A stretch of 64,000 nt of DNA from Bacillus_BU sp051233475 (GTDB lineage Bacteria > Bacillota > Bacilli > Bacillales > Cytobacillaceae), in assembly GCF_051233475.1 (NCBI RefSeq), contig NZ_JBKFGH010000011.1, positions 207,727 through 271,726 of the forward strand, given 5' to 3'. The notes beneath the pieces are model-generated. The model saw only the letters and a list, made by a program, of their open reading frames with translations, ran no database searches and was not told the DNA's origin. The stretch's first letter is position 1; every line of letters begins with the position of its first letter. Made by a program: the position numbers and the translations under genes. Below, piece after piece: positions 8,871-17,101 of the stretch.

Positions 8871-8996
8871 TATCCGTGGATTTCGGCGCTTTATCCGTAG
8901 ATTTTGAAGTTTTATCCGTGAATTATGTCCGGTTATCCGTAGATTTCGATGTTCTATCCGTGGCTTCAGCACTTTTATCCGTATATTAAACTTATT
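8871..8996. repeat. Tandem array B, exact 21-bp period, core TATCCGT
   Basis: Six units start with TATCCGT at 8871, 8892, 8913, 8934, 8955 and 8976, again with no spacing change. The best-conserved unit is TATCCGTRGATTTCG plus variable bases. The core is unrelated to that of array A only 56 bp upstream, but the period is the same. The array ends about 60 bp before the folC start. Confidence 0.9.
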
Positions 8997-9055
8997 ATAA
9001 AAACCAACGACAAACGCAAACCGAAACTACTTAAACATTTGGAGGTGAACTTCCC

Positions 9056-10360
9056 ATGTTTCAAACATATGAACAAGCATTAACCTGGATCCACGCCCGG
9101 CTCCGCTTAGGAATCAAGCCAGGACTCGCGCGAATGGAGTGGATGATGGAGCGTCTCAACCATCCAGAACGGAGAATTAAAACGATTCACATCGGCGGGA
9201 CAAATGGAAAGGGCTCAACGCTGACCTTCTTACGCTGCATTTTAGAAGAAGCCGGCTGCAAGGTGGGCACGTTTACGTCCCCATTTTTCGAGCAATTTAA
9301 TGAGCGGATAAGTGTGAACGGAAAGGCAATTTCTGATGAAGAGATGCTCGAACTCACCAACATCATTAAGCCGTTGGCAGATGAACTGGAGTCAACCGAG
9401 CTTGGCGGACCGACAGAATTTGAAGTGATCACCGCGATGTCACTGTACTATTTTGCTAAAAAGAACCCAGTTGACATCGTGCTTTACGAAGTGGGTCTCG
9501 GAGGCAGATTCGACTCAACGAATATTCTTCACCCGCTGCTGTCGATTATAACCAGCATTGGCATGGATCACACGAATATTCTTGGAGATACATATGAAAA
9601 AATAGCTACTGAAAAAGCGGGCATCATCAAATCTGGAACCCCGATCTTAACAGCAGTAAAGCAGCCAGAAGCGCTAAATGTTATTGAAACAAAAGCAAAG
9701 GAGCTGAAGGCAGCTCTCTACCAATTGGGAAAAGAGTTTTCCGTGTCTAACCATAAATCTTTGACGAGAGGCGAAGAATTTAGCTTCCGTTCCATTTTTC
9801 AAAGCTTACAGGAAATTCAAATATCAATGTTGGGACAGCATCAAGTCGAGAATGCTTCCCTGGCGATTATGGCTGCACAAATATTAAAACAGTACTTTGC
9901 GTTCTTAATCGAAGAAGATGATATTCGCAAAGGACTTCACCGTGCATACTGGCCAGGCAGAATGGAATTAATTTCAGACCAGCCTTTCATTATGATGGAC
10001 GGCGCCCATAATGAAGAGGGAATTGGAGCATTAGTACAGGAGCTAAAGGCACGTTACTCCAATAAACAAATCCAAATCTTGTTTACCGCCCTTGCCGATA
10101 AAGATCTGAATAAGATGATTCATCTTTTGGATGGAGTAACGGACAAGATTACGTTTACAGAATTCGATTTCCCACGTGCCTCACAAGCGCAATCATTATA
10201 TGATCTCAGCTCTTCAGAAAATAAACATATTGCGCAAAACTGGCAGCAATTTTTAACAAAAACAATACCTGAAATGAAGGAAAATGAACTCTTGGTCATT
10301 ACTGGTTCACTTTACTTCCTTTCGAGTTTAAAGCCATTTCTACTAAAATTACTAAATTAA
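9056..10360 (+). CDS. folC: Folylpolyglutamate synthase / dihydrofolate synthase
   Basis: FolC adds glutamate residues to folates, and in many bacteria also joins dihydropteroate with glutamate. The 434-residue protein is of standard length. It carries the ATP-binding loop GGTNGKGST (about residues 48-56), the segment TSPFFEQFNERI, the Mur-ligase-like EVGLGGRFDSTN and the C-terminal MMDGAHNEEGI motif. The ATG at 9056 follows a GGAGGTGA ribosome site. In B. subtilis the next gene is comC; here twelve pilus-locus genes, from the pilV-like gene to pilA, separate folC from the comC-like peptidase gene. Confidence 0.98.
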   Translation: MFQTYEQALTWIHARLRLGIKPGLARMEWMMERLNHPERRIKTIHIGGTNGKGSTLTFLRCILEEAGCKVGTFTSPFFEQFNERISVNGKAISDEEMLELTNIIKPLADELESTELGGPTEFEVITAMSLYYFAKKNPVDIVLYEVGLGGRFDSTNILHPLLSIITSIGMDHTNILGDTYEKIATEKAGIIKSGTPILTAVKQPEALNVIETKAKELKAALYQLGKEFSVSNHKSLTRGEEFSFRSIFQSLQEIQISMLGQHQVENASLAIMAAQILKQYFAFLIEEDDIRKGLHRAYWPGRMELISDQPFIMMDGAHNEEGIGALVQELKARYSNKQIQILFTALADKDLNKMIHLLDGVTDKITFTEFDFPRASQAQSLYDLSSSENKHIAQNWQQFLTKTIPEMKENELLVITGSLYFLSSLKPFLLKLLN

Positions 10361-10361
10361 C

Positions 10362-10410
10362 AAAAAGAGGATCTAACCTACTAAGAGTAAGTTGGATCCT
10401 CTTTTTTTAT
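10362..10410 (+). terminator. Terminator after folC
   Basis: AAAGAGGATCTAAC (10364-10377) pairs with GTTGGATCCTCTTT (10391-10404), followed by a T run. It separates folC from the pilus locus. Confidence 0.85.
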
Positions 10411-10447
10411 CATAATAAACAGTCTAATCCTGTTAACACTTTGATTA

Positions 10448-10500
10448 TTGTAATAAGTCTATTAGCCTGTTAAACTAATGGTATGTCGATAATGGTCGAA
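10448..10500 (+). promoter_or_regulatory. Putative promoter and tandem Spo0A-box-like sites before the first minor-pilin triad
   Basis: A possible sigma-A promoter is TTGTAA (10448-10453), 17 bases, TAAACT (10471-10476). TGTCGAT (10484-10490) and GGTCGAA (10494-10500) resemble the Spo0A box TGTCGAA and are spaced exactly 10 bp, the usual tandem 0A-box spacing. They would lie at or just after the transcription start, a position more often linked to repression. Inferred from sequence only. Confidence 0.4.
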
Positions 10501-10556
10501 ATATGTAAAAAAAATCTCAGATTTTATCCAAAGCAACCTAGAGGTGATGTATTTGC

Positions 10557-11003
10557 ATGAATAAATGGGCTTCTTATTATACCTCTGATAAAGGGGTCTC
10601 TTTAGTAGAAATATTAGCTTCGATTGTCATCCTATCTATAATTATTATTTCCCTCATTACTATGTTTATCCAATCATCCCGTACGAACAGTGTTTCAAAA
10701 AATATGATGGACGCCACTTATGTTGCCGAAGCAAATATGGAAGAAATCTATAATATTGTGGTTTCATCTACTTCATATGATATCGCGACAGCCGCGGTTA
10801 CAAGTAAGGGATATACCCAATTAAGCAAGACCAGCACGAATGCCTTTTTTGAAAAAAATGAAGCGGGCCACTATGTATATATTGAATTAGTTCCAACCCC
10901 TAATAGTTCATTAGTAAAGGTTCGAGTTAAGGTTTATAAGGATCGTTCAAAAGCGGACAAAAAAGCGCAAATGGAGATTTTACTATCATGGAAAAAACAG
11001 TAA
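10557..11003 (+). CDS. Type IV pilus minor pilin-like protein (PilV-type)
   Basis: A 148-residue class III prepilin-like protein. The short N-terminal leader ends DKG, followed by VSLVEILASIVILSIIIISL, the processing site (G before V, E at +5) and hydrophobic alpha-1 helix that sits in the membrane before assembly. The rest is a small soluble domain rich in S, T, N and K, with no cysteine pair. The start ATG 10557 follows GAGGTGATG. It is the first of three overlapping or closely spaced genes in the order typical of minor pilins (PilV, PilW and PilX types). It would be processed by the peptidase at 19929. The exact role is inferred from order and N-terminus. Confidence 0.85.
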   Translation: MNKWASYYTSDKGVSLVEILASIVILSIIIISLITMFIQSSRTNSVSKNMMDATYVAEANMEEIYNIVVSSTSYDIATAAVTSKGYTQLSKTSTNAFFEKNEAGHYVYIELVPTPNSSLVKVRVKVYKDRSKADKKAQMEILLSWKKQ

Positions 11004-11425
11004 CCCTACTTAAAAAGAATGAAAAAGGACTTACGCTGCTTGAATTATTAATTACCCTAGCTCTTGTATCCATGGTACTGTTGATGGCAACGTCTGTTCA
11101 CCTGTTTGGCCAAAAACAAATGAATAGCCAATCAAATGAAGTTCAAAATCAATCGAATGTAAGATTGGCGTTGAATATTGTCACAAAGGAAATAAGGAAG
11201 GCTTCAAGTGTGAGTGTGGCAAATAATGTGTTGACGATCAATGGGACTGATGTTTATAAGCTTGAAAATAATATTCTTAAAAAAAATAACCAAACGTTGA
11301 TTTCAAATATCCAACAATTCACGATAACAAAAACAGATGAAAAACTAACCGTAAAAATTGCCAATACACCATCCAATAATCATCCACAAACAACGCTTTC
11401 AACGACTATTTATTTAAGAAAATAG
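10988..11425 (+). CDS. Type IV pilus minor pilin-like protein (PilW-type)
   Basis: A 145-residue prepilin-like protein that overlaps the preceding gene by 16 bp, which implies coupled translation. The leader ends KNEKG and is followed by LTLLELLITLALVSMVLLMA, with glutamate at +5 and a hydrophobic helix. After this comes a soluble domain that looks beta-rich. It probably joins a minor-pilin priming complex at the pilus tip or base. No catalytic motif is seen. Assignment to the PilW type is by position in the triad and is less certain than membership of the pilin class. Confidence 0.83.
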   Translation: MEKTVTLLKKNEKGLTLLELLITLALVSMVLLMATSVHLFGQKQMNSQSNEVQNQSNVRLALNIVTKEIRKASSVSVANNVLTINGTDVYKLENNILKKNNQTLISNIQQFTITKTDEKLTVKIANTPSNNHPQTTLSTTIYLRK

Positions 11426-11433
11426 GTGATTCA

Positions 11434-12765
11434 ATGCAAAAATGGTTTCTCAAAGTAAATAATGAAAGAGGAATTGCCTTAGTAGCCGTATTATTAGCAT
11501 TTGTGGTCATTTCTATTTTGGGGTTAGCCGTTATGGGGCTTTCTGTCAACAATATAAAAATGACTTCTACAGAACGAAATTATCAATCATCCTATTACAT
11601 TGCTGAATCGGGCATTACTTACAAAATAAATGATATAAGTAGTAGAATTGCTTCTGTTTATGGTCAATCTTTATCGGCTAGTGATTTTTTTAGCAGAGTC
11701 GAAGGGTTGATGGAATTAGGGCAAGAAAAGGTTATCGAAAATTATTTTGAAGAATCGTTTGGAAGCAAACCTGTGGTAAAAATTAAGATCGAAAAACTTC
11801 CTAATGATTCTGTAGTTTCTTATAGTAACAAATATAAAATTACATCTAAAGGGATAATCAATAACCGTACTCGGAAGGTTACGAAAATCATTTATCTTAC
11901 TTGGAAACCGAAGAGCGGAGTAACCATTCCCGCAGGTACTGTGTTGTTTGTAAAAGAAAACCTAACCTTAAAGAACGTTCCGGTTGACGGATCAATCGGA
12001 ACAAATGGCTCGTTAACGGAAGTCACTTTAAACGGAAGCAAGGCAATTGTTACGGGGAATGTTTATACGAATGTCGGAACCCCTTTGCCGATTCCGGAGT
12101 TCCCGATATTCTCAGCTCCAACGAATGGCGTAAACTATACGAGCAACTCACTTGTAATGGAACAAGATATGGTATTTAACAGCCTAACAGTTGGTGCCAA
12201 TCAAACATTAAAGATTGACGTTGGCTATATTAATAAAAACATAGTGGTAAATAATCTTAATCTAGCGAGTGGTGCAAAAATTGAAATCATCGGAAGTGGT
12301 AAGCTTGCGATTTATGCCAAAAATATCACGATGGCATCAGGAAGCATTCTTAATACTGGCGGGGATATCGAAAAGGTATATATCTTTTTGGAGGGTACGG
12401 CGTCCAATATTGCTGGGTTAATTCAAGGCTCGATGTTTGCTAAAGATGCCAATTTGGTTGTTAATAATTATGTATCGGGTGTCCAAGGTCATATCATCAC
12501 GGCGGGAACTTCTATTTCTATTACGGGAGCTGGAACCGCCAATTTGCCGAAGATGATTTATGCTCCGAATGCTGTTGTTAATGTAAATGCCTCTTTTTCA
12601 GGTTCAATTATTGCGAAAACGCTATCCTCTAGCGGTAATGATGATAATTTTATTTTCAAATTCGTTCAAATTAACTATGATAATTCACCTTTGTTTGTTG
12701 ATAACGGATCGGGACTTACCCCGGTACGGGATATGATTATCGGAGAACCTGTTCGCGAAAATTAA
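11434..12765 (+). CDS. Large PilX-like protein with beta-repeat C-terminal domain
   Basis: A 443-residue protein with a PilX-like N-terminus: NNERG then IALVAVLLAFVVISILGLAV, a helix that lacks the usual glutamate at +5, as in PilX/GspK-type minor pilins. Residues about 40-170 include the segment YYIAESGITYKIND common to this class. The rest (about 170-430) is rich in glycine, asparagine and valine, with repeated short strand-like stretches such as GNVYTNVG and GAKIEIIGSGKLAIYAKNI. It resembles the large domain of Firmicutes PilX-like proteins (DUF7305 type), perhaps a beta-solenoid. It follows the PilW-type gene by 8 bp. A paralogue lies at 44017-45165. It may be the tip or adhesive subunit; that is inference. 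Confidence 0.8.
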   Translation: MQKWFLKVNNERGIALVAVLLAFVVISILGLAVMGLSVNNIKMTSTERNYQSSYYIAESGITYKINDISSRIASVYGQSLSASDFFSRVEGLMELGQEKVIENYFEESFGSKPVVKIKIEKLPNDSVVSYSNKYKITSKGIINNRTRKVTKIIYLTWKPKSGVTIPAGTVLFVKENLTLKNVPVDGSIGTNGSLTEVTLNGSKAIVTGNVYTNVGTPLPIPEFPIFSAPTNGVNYTSNSLVMEQDMVFNSLTVGANQTLKIDVGYINKNIVVNNLNLASGAKIEIIGSGKLAIYAKNITMASGSILNTGGDIEKVYIFLEGTASNIAGLIQGSMFAKDANLVVNNYVSGVQGHIITAGTSISITGAGTANLPKMIYAPNAVVNVNASFSGSIIAKTLSSSGNDDNFIFKFVQINYDNSPLFVDNGSGLTPVRDMIIGEPVREN

Positions 12766-12796
12766 GTATTACTAAAATAGAAAAAATCTTTATTAA

Positions 12797-12836
12797 GTGG
12801 CGCCTATTTTGACAATCAGGCGCCCTTGTTTTGTCA
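12797..12836 (+). terminator. Probable terminator after the first minor-pilin triad
   Basis: GGCGCCT (12799-12805) pairs with AGGCGCC (12818-12824), followed by CTTGTTTTG. The T tract is interrupted. The 290 bp up to the next gene otherwise holds AT-rich sequence and Spo0A-box-like sites. Confidence 0.6.
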
Positions 12837-12997
12837 AGTTTACCGATGCTGAATAGGGAATAAACGCTTATCACGTATGAATCTTTGAATTGTTGGAAAA
12901 AAATTCATAATATTTATCTTTTCTTCCACAAATTCCTCGAGATTATTCTTTAAAAATAGTAGTAAATATAATAAAATAAATAATATTAGTCGTATAT

Positions 12998-13027
12998 TGT
13001 CAAATTTTATAGAATTTTCTTGTCGAA
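12998..13027 (+). promoter_or_regulatory. Spo0A-box-like sites upstream of the acidic membrane protein gene
   Basis: TGTCAAA (12998-13004) and a perfect TGTCGAA (13021-13027), 23 bp apart, in a very AT-rich stretch 30-60 bp before the start codon. A single 7-mer match has weak value by itself; the interest comes from similar sites before the other pilus genes. Confidence 0.3.
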
Positions 13028-13056
13028 TTATTGAAACTATTTACAGGAGTGGAGAA

Positions 13057-14082
13057 ATGGAGAATTTAATTTTTACAGGTATTTCATTGCTCATCCTGCT
13101 TCCGATAATTTATTTCCTACCAATCGGCTTTACCGTCAAAGGCAAAGTCTTTATTGTTGTTGCTTCCTTTTTGCTCAGCCTCGTTGGGCTAGGTGCCTCG
13201 CTTGTTTTTCCGATTTGGCAAACAGGACTTATCCTCTTATTGTTGGTTACTGCTTCTGCTTATTTACTAATGAAGACAGGTAAACAATGGCTTTATCTGG
13301 TCGAGAACAATCAGCCATTCGTTTTTGAAGAGGAAAAGCAAGAACAGCCAATAAATGAAATAAAAGATACCTATTCCTATATAGCTTTCTCTGACAAGTC
13401 ACCGAAAAAATCGATTGTAGAGAAAGAGCATCAATCCAATCCAAAACAAAAATCCGAACCAATCAGCATACTAGCAAAACTCGTTTCCGACAATGAAAAA
13501 GATATTTCGCTTATTAGTAAAGAAACCGATATGTCAGAAGACCTGGATGAGGCAGTTATCGTCATGAATGATACTGTCAAAACAGGGGCTTTACAGAAAG
13601 ATTCTGCCAAGGAGAAACCTGTTGAAAGCAAATTGGATATGGAGTCCTTCATTAAAAGTGAAGAGCCGACTGGTGAGGTCGAGATGCCGTCCTCTGATGA
13701 ACAGGACTATTCTTATTTAGCAGAAGTTGAAAAATTATTAGAAGTGGACGAGATTGATTTTGACAGTATGAAAAAAGACACGATTTTAGAGGCAAGCAAT
13801 GAAGATACAATCGAACTTATATTAGAGTTCGATGCAGAACAAAATACTTCACTTGGAAATATAGAAGAGCAAGAATATTTGTTGGATGATGAATTTCAGC
13901 TGGAAGAATTACAATTAGATGATCTTCCCAATCATACAACCGACAACACCAACAACAACTTGATAAAAGAAGACGAGGATCTATTTGATCTTGAAGAACT
14001 TTTCTTTTTTGATCAAGACGACGAACAGGAGCCAGAGAAAGAAACAAAAACGGCACTTGAAGAAAAAATCGTAAACCAATAA
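13057..14082 (+). CDS. Acidic membrane protein of unknown function in the pilus locus
   Basis: A 341-residue protein that I do not recognise. The ATG at 13057 follows AGGAGTGGAG; the longer frame from 12997 lacks such a site. Three hydrophobic segments fill about residues 3-80 (for example FTGISLLILLPIIYFLP and GLILLLLVTASAYLLM). The remaining 260 residues are strongly acidic and low in complexity, with repeated D/E clusters near the end (DDEFQLEELQLDDLP, FDLEELFFFDQDDEQE), and are probably cytoplasmic and partly disordered. It lies between the minor-pilin triad and the VanW-type gene, 46 bp before the latter. A scaffold that docks a basic partner such as an assembly ATPase is one idea, not shown. 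Confidence 0.7.
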   Translation: MENLIFTGISLLILLPIIYFLPIGFTVKGKVFIVVASFLLSLVGLGASLVFPIWQTGLILLLLVTASAYLLMKTGKQWLYLVENNQPFVFEEEKQEQPINEIKDTYSYIAFSDKSPKKSIVEKEHQSNPKQKSEPISILAKLVSDNEKDISLISKETDMSEDLDEAVIVMNDTVKTGALQKDSAKEKPVESKLDMESFIKSEEPTGEVEMPSSDEQDYSYLAEVEKLLEVDEIDFDSMKKDTILEASNEDTIELILEFDAEQNTSLGNIEEQEYLLDDEFQLEELQLDDLPNHTTDNTNNNLIKEDEDLFDLEELFFFDQDDEQEPEKETKTALEEKIVNQ

Positions 14083-14128
14083 AATCCTTCATTTAATAAA
14101 ATGTAACTGCTGGCATAGGGGTGGGTTT

Positions 14129-15406
14129 GTGAAAAAACGAGAAATTAAGCTCTTTATTGTTTTATTGCTATCTACAGCATTTATTTTTAGTTTTTCCCAT
14201 TTCGGTGCAAAAGCTTATAATGCCTTAACCGAGGATAGTACAGGATTTAAAAAAGGGACAACGATTGCCCAAATAGATGTTTCGAATAAATCAAAAGCTG
14301 AGGCGCTTGCCTTATTAAATGAACAATTACAAAAATGGCGCTCGGAAACGAAGGTGACGATCCAATATAAAGAGAAAAGTGTTCCATTGGATATTGCCCA
14401 ATATCAATTTGACTTAGAAGCCTCGGTAGAAAATGCCAAGGATGGTCATCAAAATGACGTTGTCGTAACCTTTAAATCTGGAGATCTATATCAGTATATG
14501 AAACAAATGTCCTCGAAACTTGATAGTTCGAAGGTAGATATGGATCCGCTCGTTTCTGAATTAATCATGTATGCTGCTAACTTAACACCGAATCAATATC
14601 TGCTAAAGGTTGATAAGTTTTTGTCTGTAGCGAATAACAATGAAGTCATAAGTGAAGCTGCGCTTTCCCCTGCAACTGTCCCGATTGAGCTAGGGATTTT
14701 AGTGGAGGAACTGTCGCCTATTAAAATAGAACCGCAATCTCAAATATCTCTTTTACAACTATTAGAAAAACGTAAATTTACAACGTTTCCTTCTGAGGCT
14801 GCGAGTATGGTTGGTACAGTAATCTTTAAAACTATTTTAGCCAGCAATTTTACAATTGTCGAAAAACATATTGGACAAGTATTACCGGATTATGCTGAGT
14901 TAGGATTAGAAGCAAAAGTTGATTATACGAACCATCTCGATTTCGTGTTTGTTAACCCGAACGATTTGAATTATGAGATTGGGCTGAAATTAGTGGATCA
15001 CACCCTTACAGCAACGCTGAAAGGCAGCCCATTCCTTTACAACTATAAAGTAAAGCTCTCGAATAAACAGGAATTTAAGCCGAAAACGATTATTCAATAC
15101 AGCCCGCTTTTATCGCCTGACGAGGTAAAAATTCAACAAAGTGGCGGAAACGGTCTGATGATTAAAGTTTATCGGGAAGTGTTCGGTGAAAATGATGTTT
15201 GGTTAAGCAATGAATTGATTTCAGAGGATTTCTATCCTCCGATTCCAACAATTGAAGTCCGGGCTCTGAAGTCAACAACCAACAATACAGGCACCACCGA
15301 TACTGGAACGAATAATACAAGTACTACCGACAGTACTTCACCAACACAACCAGCACCGAACACCGAAGACGACCTATATGGAAAACCAAACGAAGAAACA
15401 AAATAA
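14129..15406 (+). CDS. VanW-family protein with putative peptidoglycan-binding and G5-like domains
   Basis: A 425-residue exported protein. The start GTG 14129 follows an AGGGGTGG site. An N-terminal signal anchor (about residues 6-26) is followed by a domain with the TTIAQIDVSNKSKAEALALL pattern of the putative peptidoglycan-binding domain often found before VanW. The VanW core is visible as NFTIVEKHIGQVLPDYAELG (about residues 245-264) and the following DFVFVNPNDLNYEIGLKL. A G5-like segment and a Thr/Asn/Ser-rich tail complete it. It ends 22 bp before pilB. A role in anchoring or passing pili through the thick cell wall is plausible; this is inference from context. Confidence 0.8.
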   Translation: MKKREIKLFIVLLLSTAFIFSFSHFGAKAYNALTEDSTGFKKGTTIAQIDVSNKSKAEALALLNEQLQKWRSETKVTIQYKEKSVPLDIAQYQFDLEASVENAKDGHQNDVVVTFKSGDLYQYMKQMSSKLDSSKVDMDPLVSELIMYAANLTPNQYLLKVDKFLSVANNNEVISEAALSPATVPIELGILVEELSPIKIEPQSQISLLQLLEKRKFTTFPSEAASMVGTVIFKTILASNFTIVEKHIGQVLPDYAELGLEAKVDYTNHLDFVFVNPNDLNYEIGLKLVDHTLTATLKGSPFLYNYKVKLSNKQEFKPKTIIQYSPLLSPDEVKIQQSGGNGLMIKVYREVFGENDVWLSNELISEDFYPPIPTIEVRALKSTTNNTGTTDTGTNNTSTTDSTSPTQPAPNTEDDLYGKPNEETK

Positions 15407-15428
15407 GATTTTAAGCGGGTGAGCCGTT

Positions 15429-17090
15429 ATGAAACATACTAGAAAACGCTTAGGGGATTTATTAGTAGAAGCTGGTCTGATTACAGAAGATCAGCTTCTT
15501 GCTACCTTAAATGAGAAAGCACCTAGTCAAAAGCTTGGGGATGCCTTATTACTGAAAGGCTATATTACAGAGCAGCAGCTTATTGAAGTTCTTGAGGTTC
15601 AACTTGGGATTCCACATATAAGCCTATATGGCTATCCGTTCGAGACGAATTTATTTTCGCTCGTTTCTAAAGAAGCAGCAATGCGAAATTTGTTAATTCC
15701 GATTAAGAAGGACGGGGATAAGCTGTTTGTGGCGATGGCTGATCCGATGGATTTCTTTGCGATCGATGACCTGCGTCTCTCAACAGGATTTCAAATTGAG
15801 GCCGTTATTGCCACGAAAGACGATATTGTTCGGGCGATTAACAAATACTATGACATTGATGAAGAGTTCGATGATCTGCTTGATGGCGGAAAGAAAGGGG
15901 AAAAGTCACGCGATGAGACGATAACCGACGAGGATTCCCCGATTGTCCGGCTTGTAAATCAAATCCTCTCTAACGCTGTATCGCAAAAGGCAAGTGACAT
16001 CCATATTGACCCGCAGGAAACAAAAGTGGTTGTTCGATATCGTGTCGACGGCTTGTTGCGGGTCGAACGGGTGTTACCGAAAAATATGCAAAGCTTTTTA
16101 ACAGCGAGAATTAAGATCATGGCCAATCTAGACATTACCGAACACCGTATCCCGCAGGACGGACGAATCAAGGTAAATCTAAATTTTTATCCGGTCGATT
16201 TGCGGGTATCTACCTTGCCGACCGTATATGGGGAAAAAATAGTGCTGCGGATTTTGGATTTAGGAAATGCGCTAATTGATCTTGATAAAATCGGCTTTAA
16301 TAAGGTCAACTTAACGCGGTTTACGCAAATGATTGAAAAGCCGAATGGGATCGTTCTAATCACGGGTCCAACCGGATCCGGAAAATCGTCGACACTGTAT
16401 GCGGCTTTAAATAGTTTAAATGATGAATCGGTCAATATTATTACGATTGAAGATCCGGTCGAGTTTCAGCTAGAAGGAATCAGCCAGATCCAAGTCAATC
16501 AAAATGTAGGCATGACCTTTGCGACAGGGCTGCGTTCGATACTACGACAAGACCCGAATATTATTATGGTGGGGGAAATCCGTGATAAAGAAACGGTTGA
16601 GGTGGCGATCCGTGCTTCCTTAACAGGTCACCTAGTGTTAAGCACGCTTCATACGAATGATGCGTTAAGTTCGATTACCCGCCTTGTCGATATGGGAATG
16701 GAGCCATTTCTCGTTGCCACTTCCTTATCAGGCATTGTCGCACAGCGTTTGATTCGAAAAGTGTGCCGGGATTGTGCCGAACCGCATGAAGCGTCACAGC
16801 GGGAAATTGACATTTTTGCAAGGCGTGGTTTAAAGATTGACAAAGTAATGCGCGGCAAAGGCTGTGCTTCTTGCAATATGACCGGTTATCGCGGCCGAAT
16901 TGCCATTCACGAAGTGGTCGTTGTAAACGAAGAAATGAAGAGAGCGATCATGACGGATGATTCGATTCCGAAGCTAAGACAGATCGCGATAAAAAATAAA
17001 ACGATTTTCCTTATTGATGATGGACTTCTAAAAGTAAAACAAGGATTAACCACAACTGAAGAAGTATTACGAGTGGCAATTTCTGAATAG
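15429..17090 (+). CDS. pilB: Type IV pilus assembly ATPase PilB
   Basis: PilB is the hexameric cytoplasmic ATPase that drives pilus extension. The 553-residue protein begins with an MshEN/GspE N-terminal domain (about residues 1-145). The C-terminal motor has Walker A GPTGSGKSST, an Asp box, Walker B region IIMVGEIRDKETVEVAI and the His box TGHLVLSTLHTND. The zinc-binding tetracysteine CRDC ... CASC precedes GYRGR. All key residues seem intact. It is followed 11 bp later by pilT. In Bacillus competence the only comparable ATPase is ComGA, which is shorter and lacks the MshEN domain, so this is a true pilus-type enzyme. Confidence 0.95.
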   Translation: MKHTRKRLGDLLVEAGLITEDQLLATLNEKAPSQKLGDALLLKGYITEQQLIEVLEVQLGIPHISLYGYPFETNLFSLVSKEAAMRNLLIPIKKDGDKLFVAMADPMDFFAIDDLRLSTGFQIEAVIATKDDIVRAINKYYDIDEEFDDLLDGGKKGEKSRDETITDEDSPIVRLVNQILSNAVSQKASDIHIDPQETKVVVRYRVDGLLRVERVLPKNMQSFLTARIKIMANLDITEHRIPQDGRIKVNLNFYPVDLRVSTLPTVYGEKIVLRILDLGNALIDLDKIGFNKVNLTRFTQMIEKPNGIVLITGPTGSGKSSTLYAALNSLNDESVNIITIEDPVEFQLEGISQIQVNQNVGMTFATGLRSILRQDPNIIMVGEIRDKETVEVAIRASLTGHLVLSTLHTNDALSSITRLVDMGMEPFLVATSLSGIVAQRLIRKVCRDCAEPHEASQREIDIFARRGLKIDKVMRGKGCASCNMTGYRGRIAIHEVVVVNEEMKRAIMTDDSIPKLRQIAIKNKTIFLIDDGLLKVKQGLTTTEEVLRVAISE

Positions 17091-17101
17091 AGGTGCAAAA
17101 A

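Noticed and set aside
10557..11425. Reading the first pilin genes as the comG competence operon
   Set aside because: The ATPase has an MshEN domain and is followed by PilT, PilM, PilN and PilO, none of which belong to comG.
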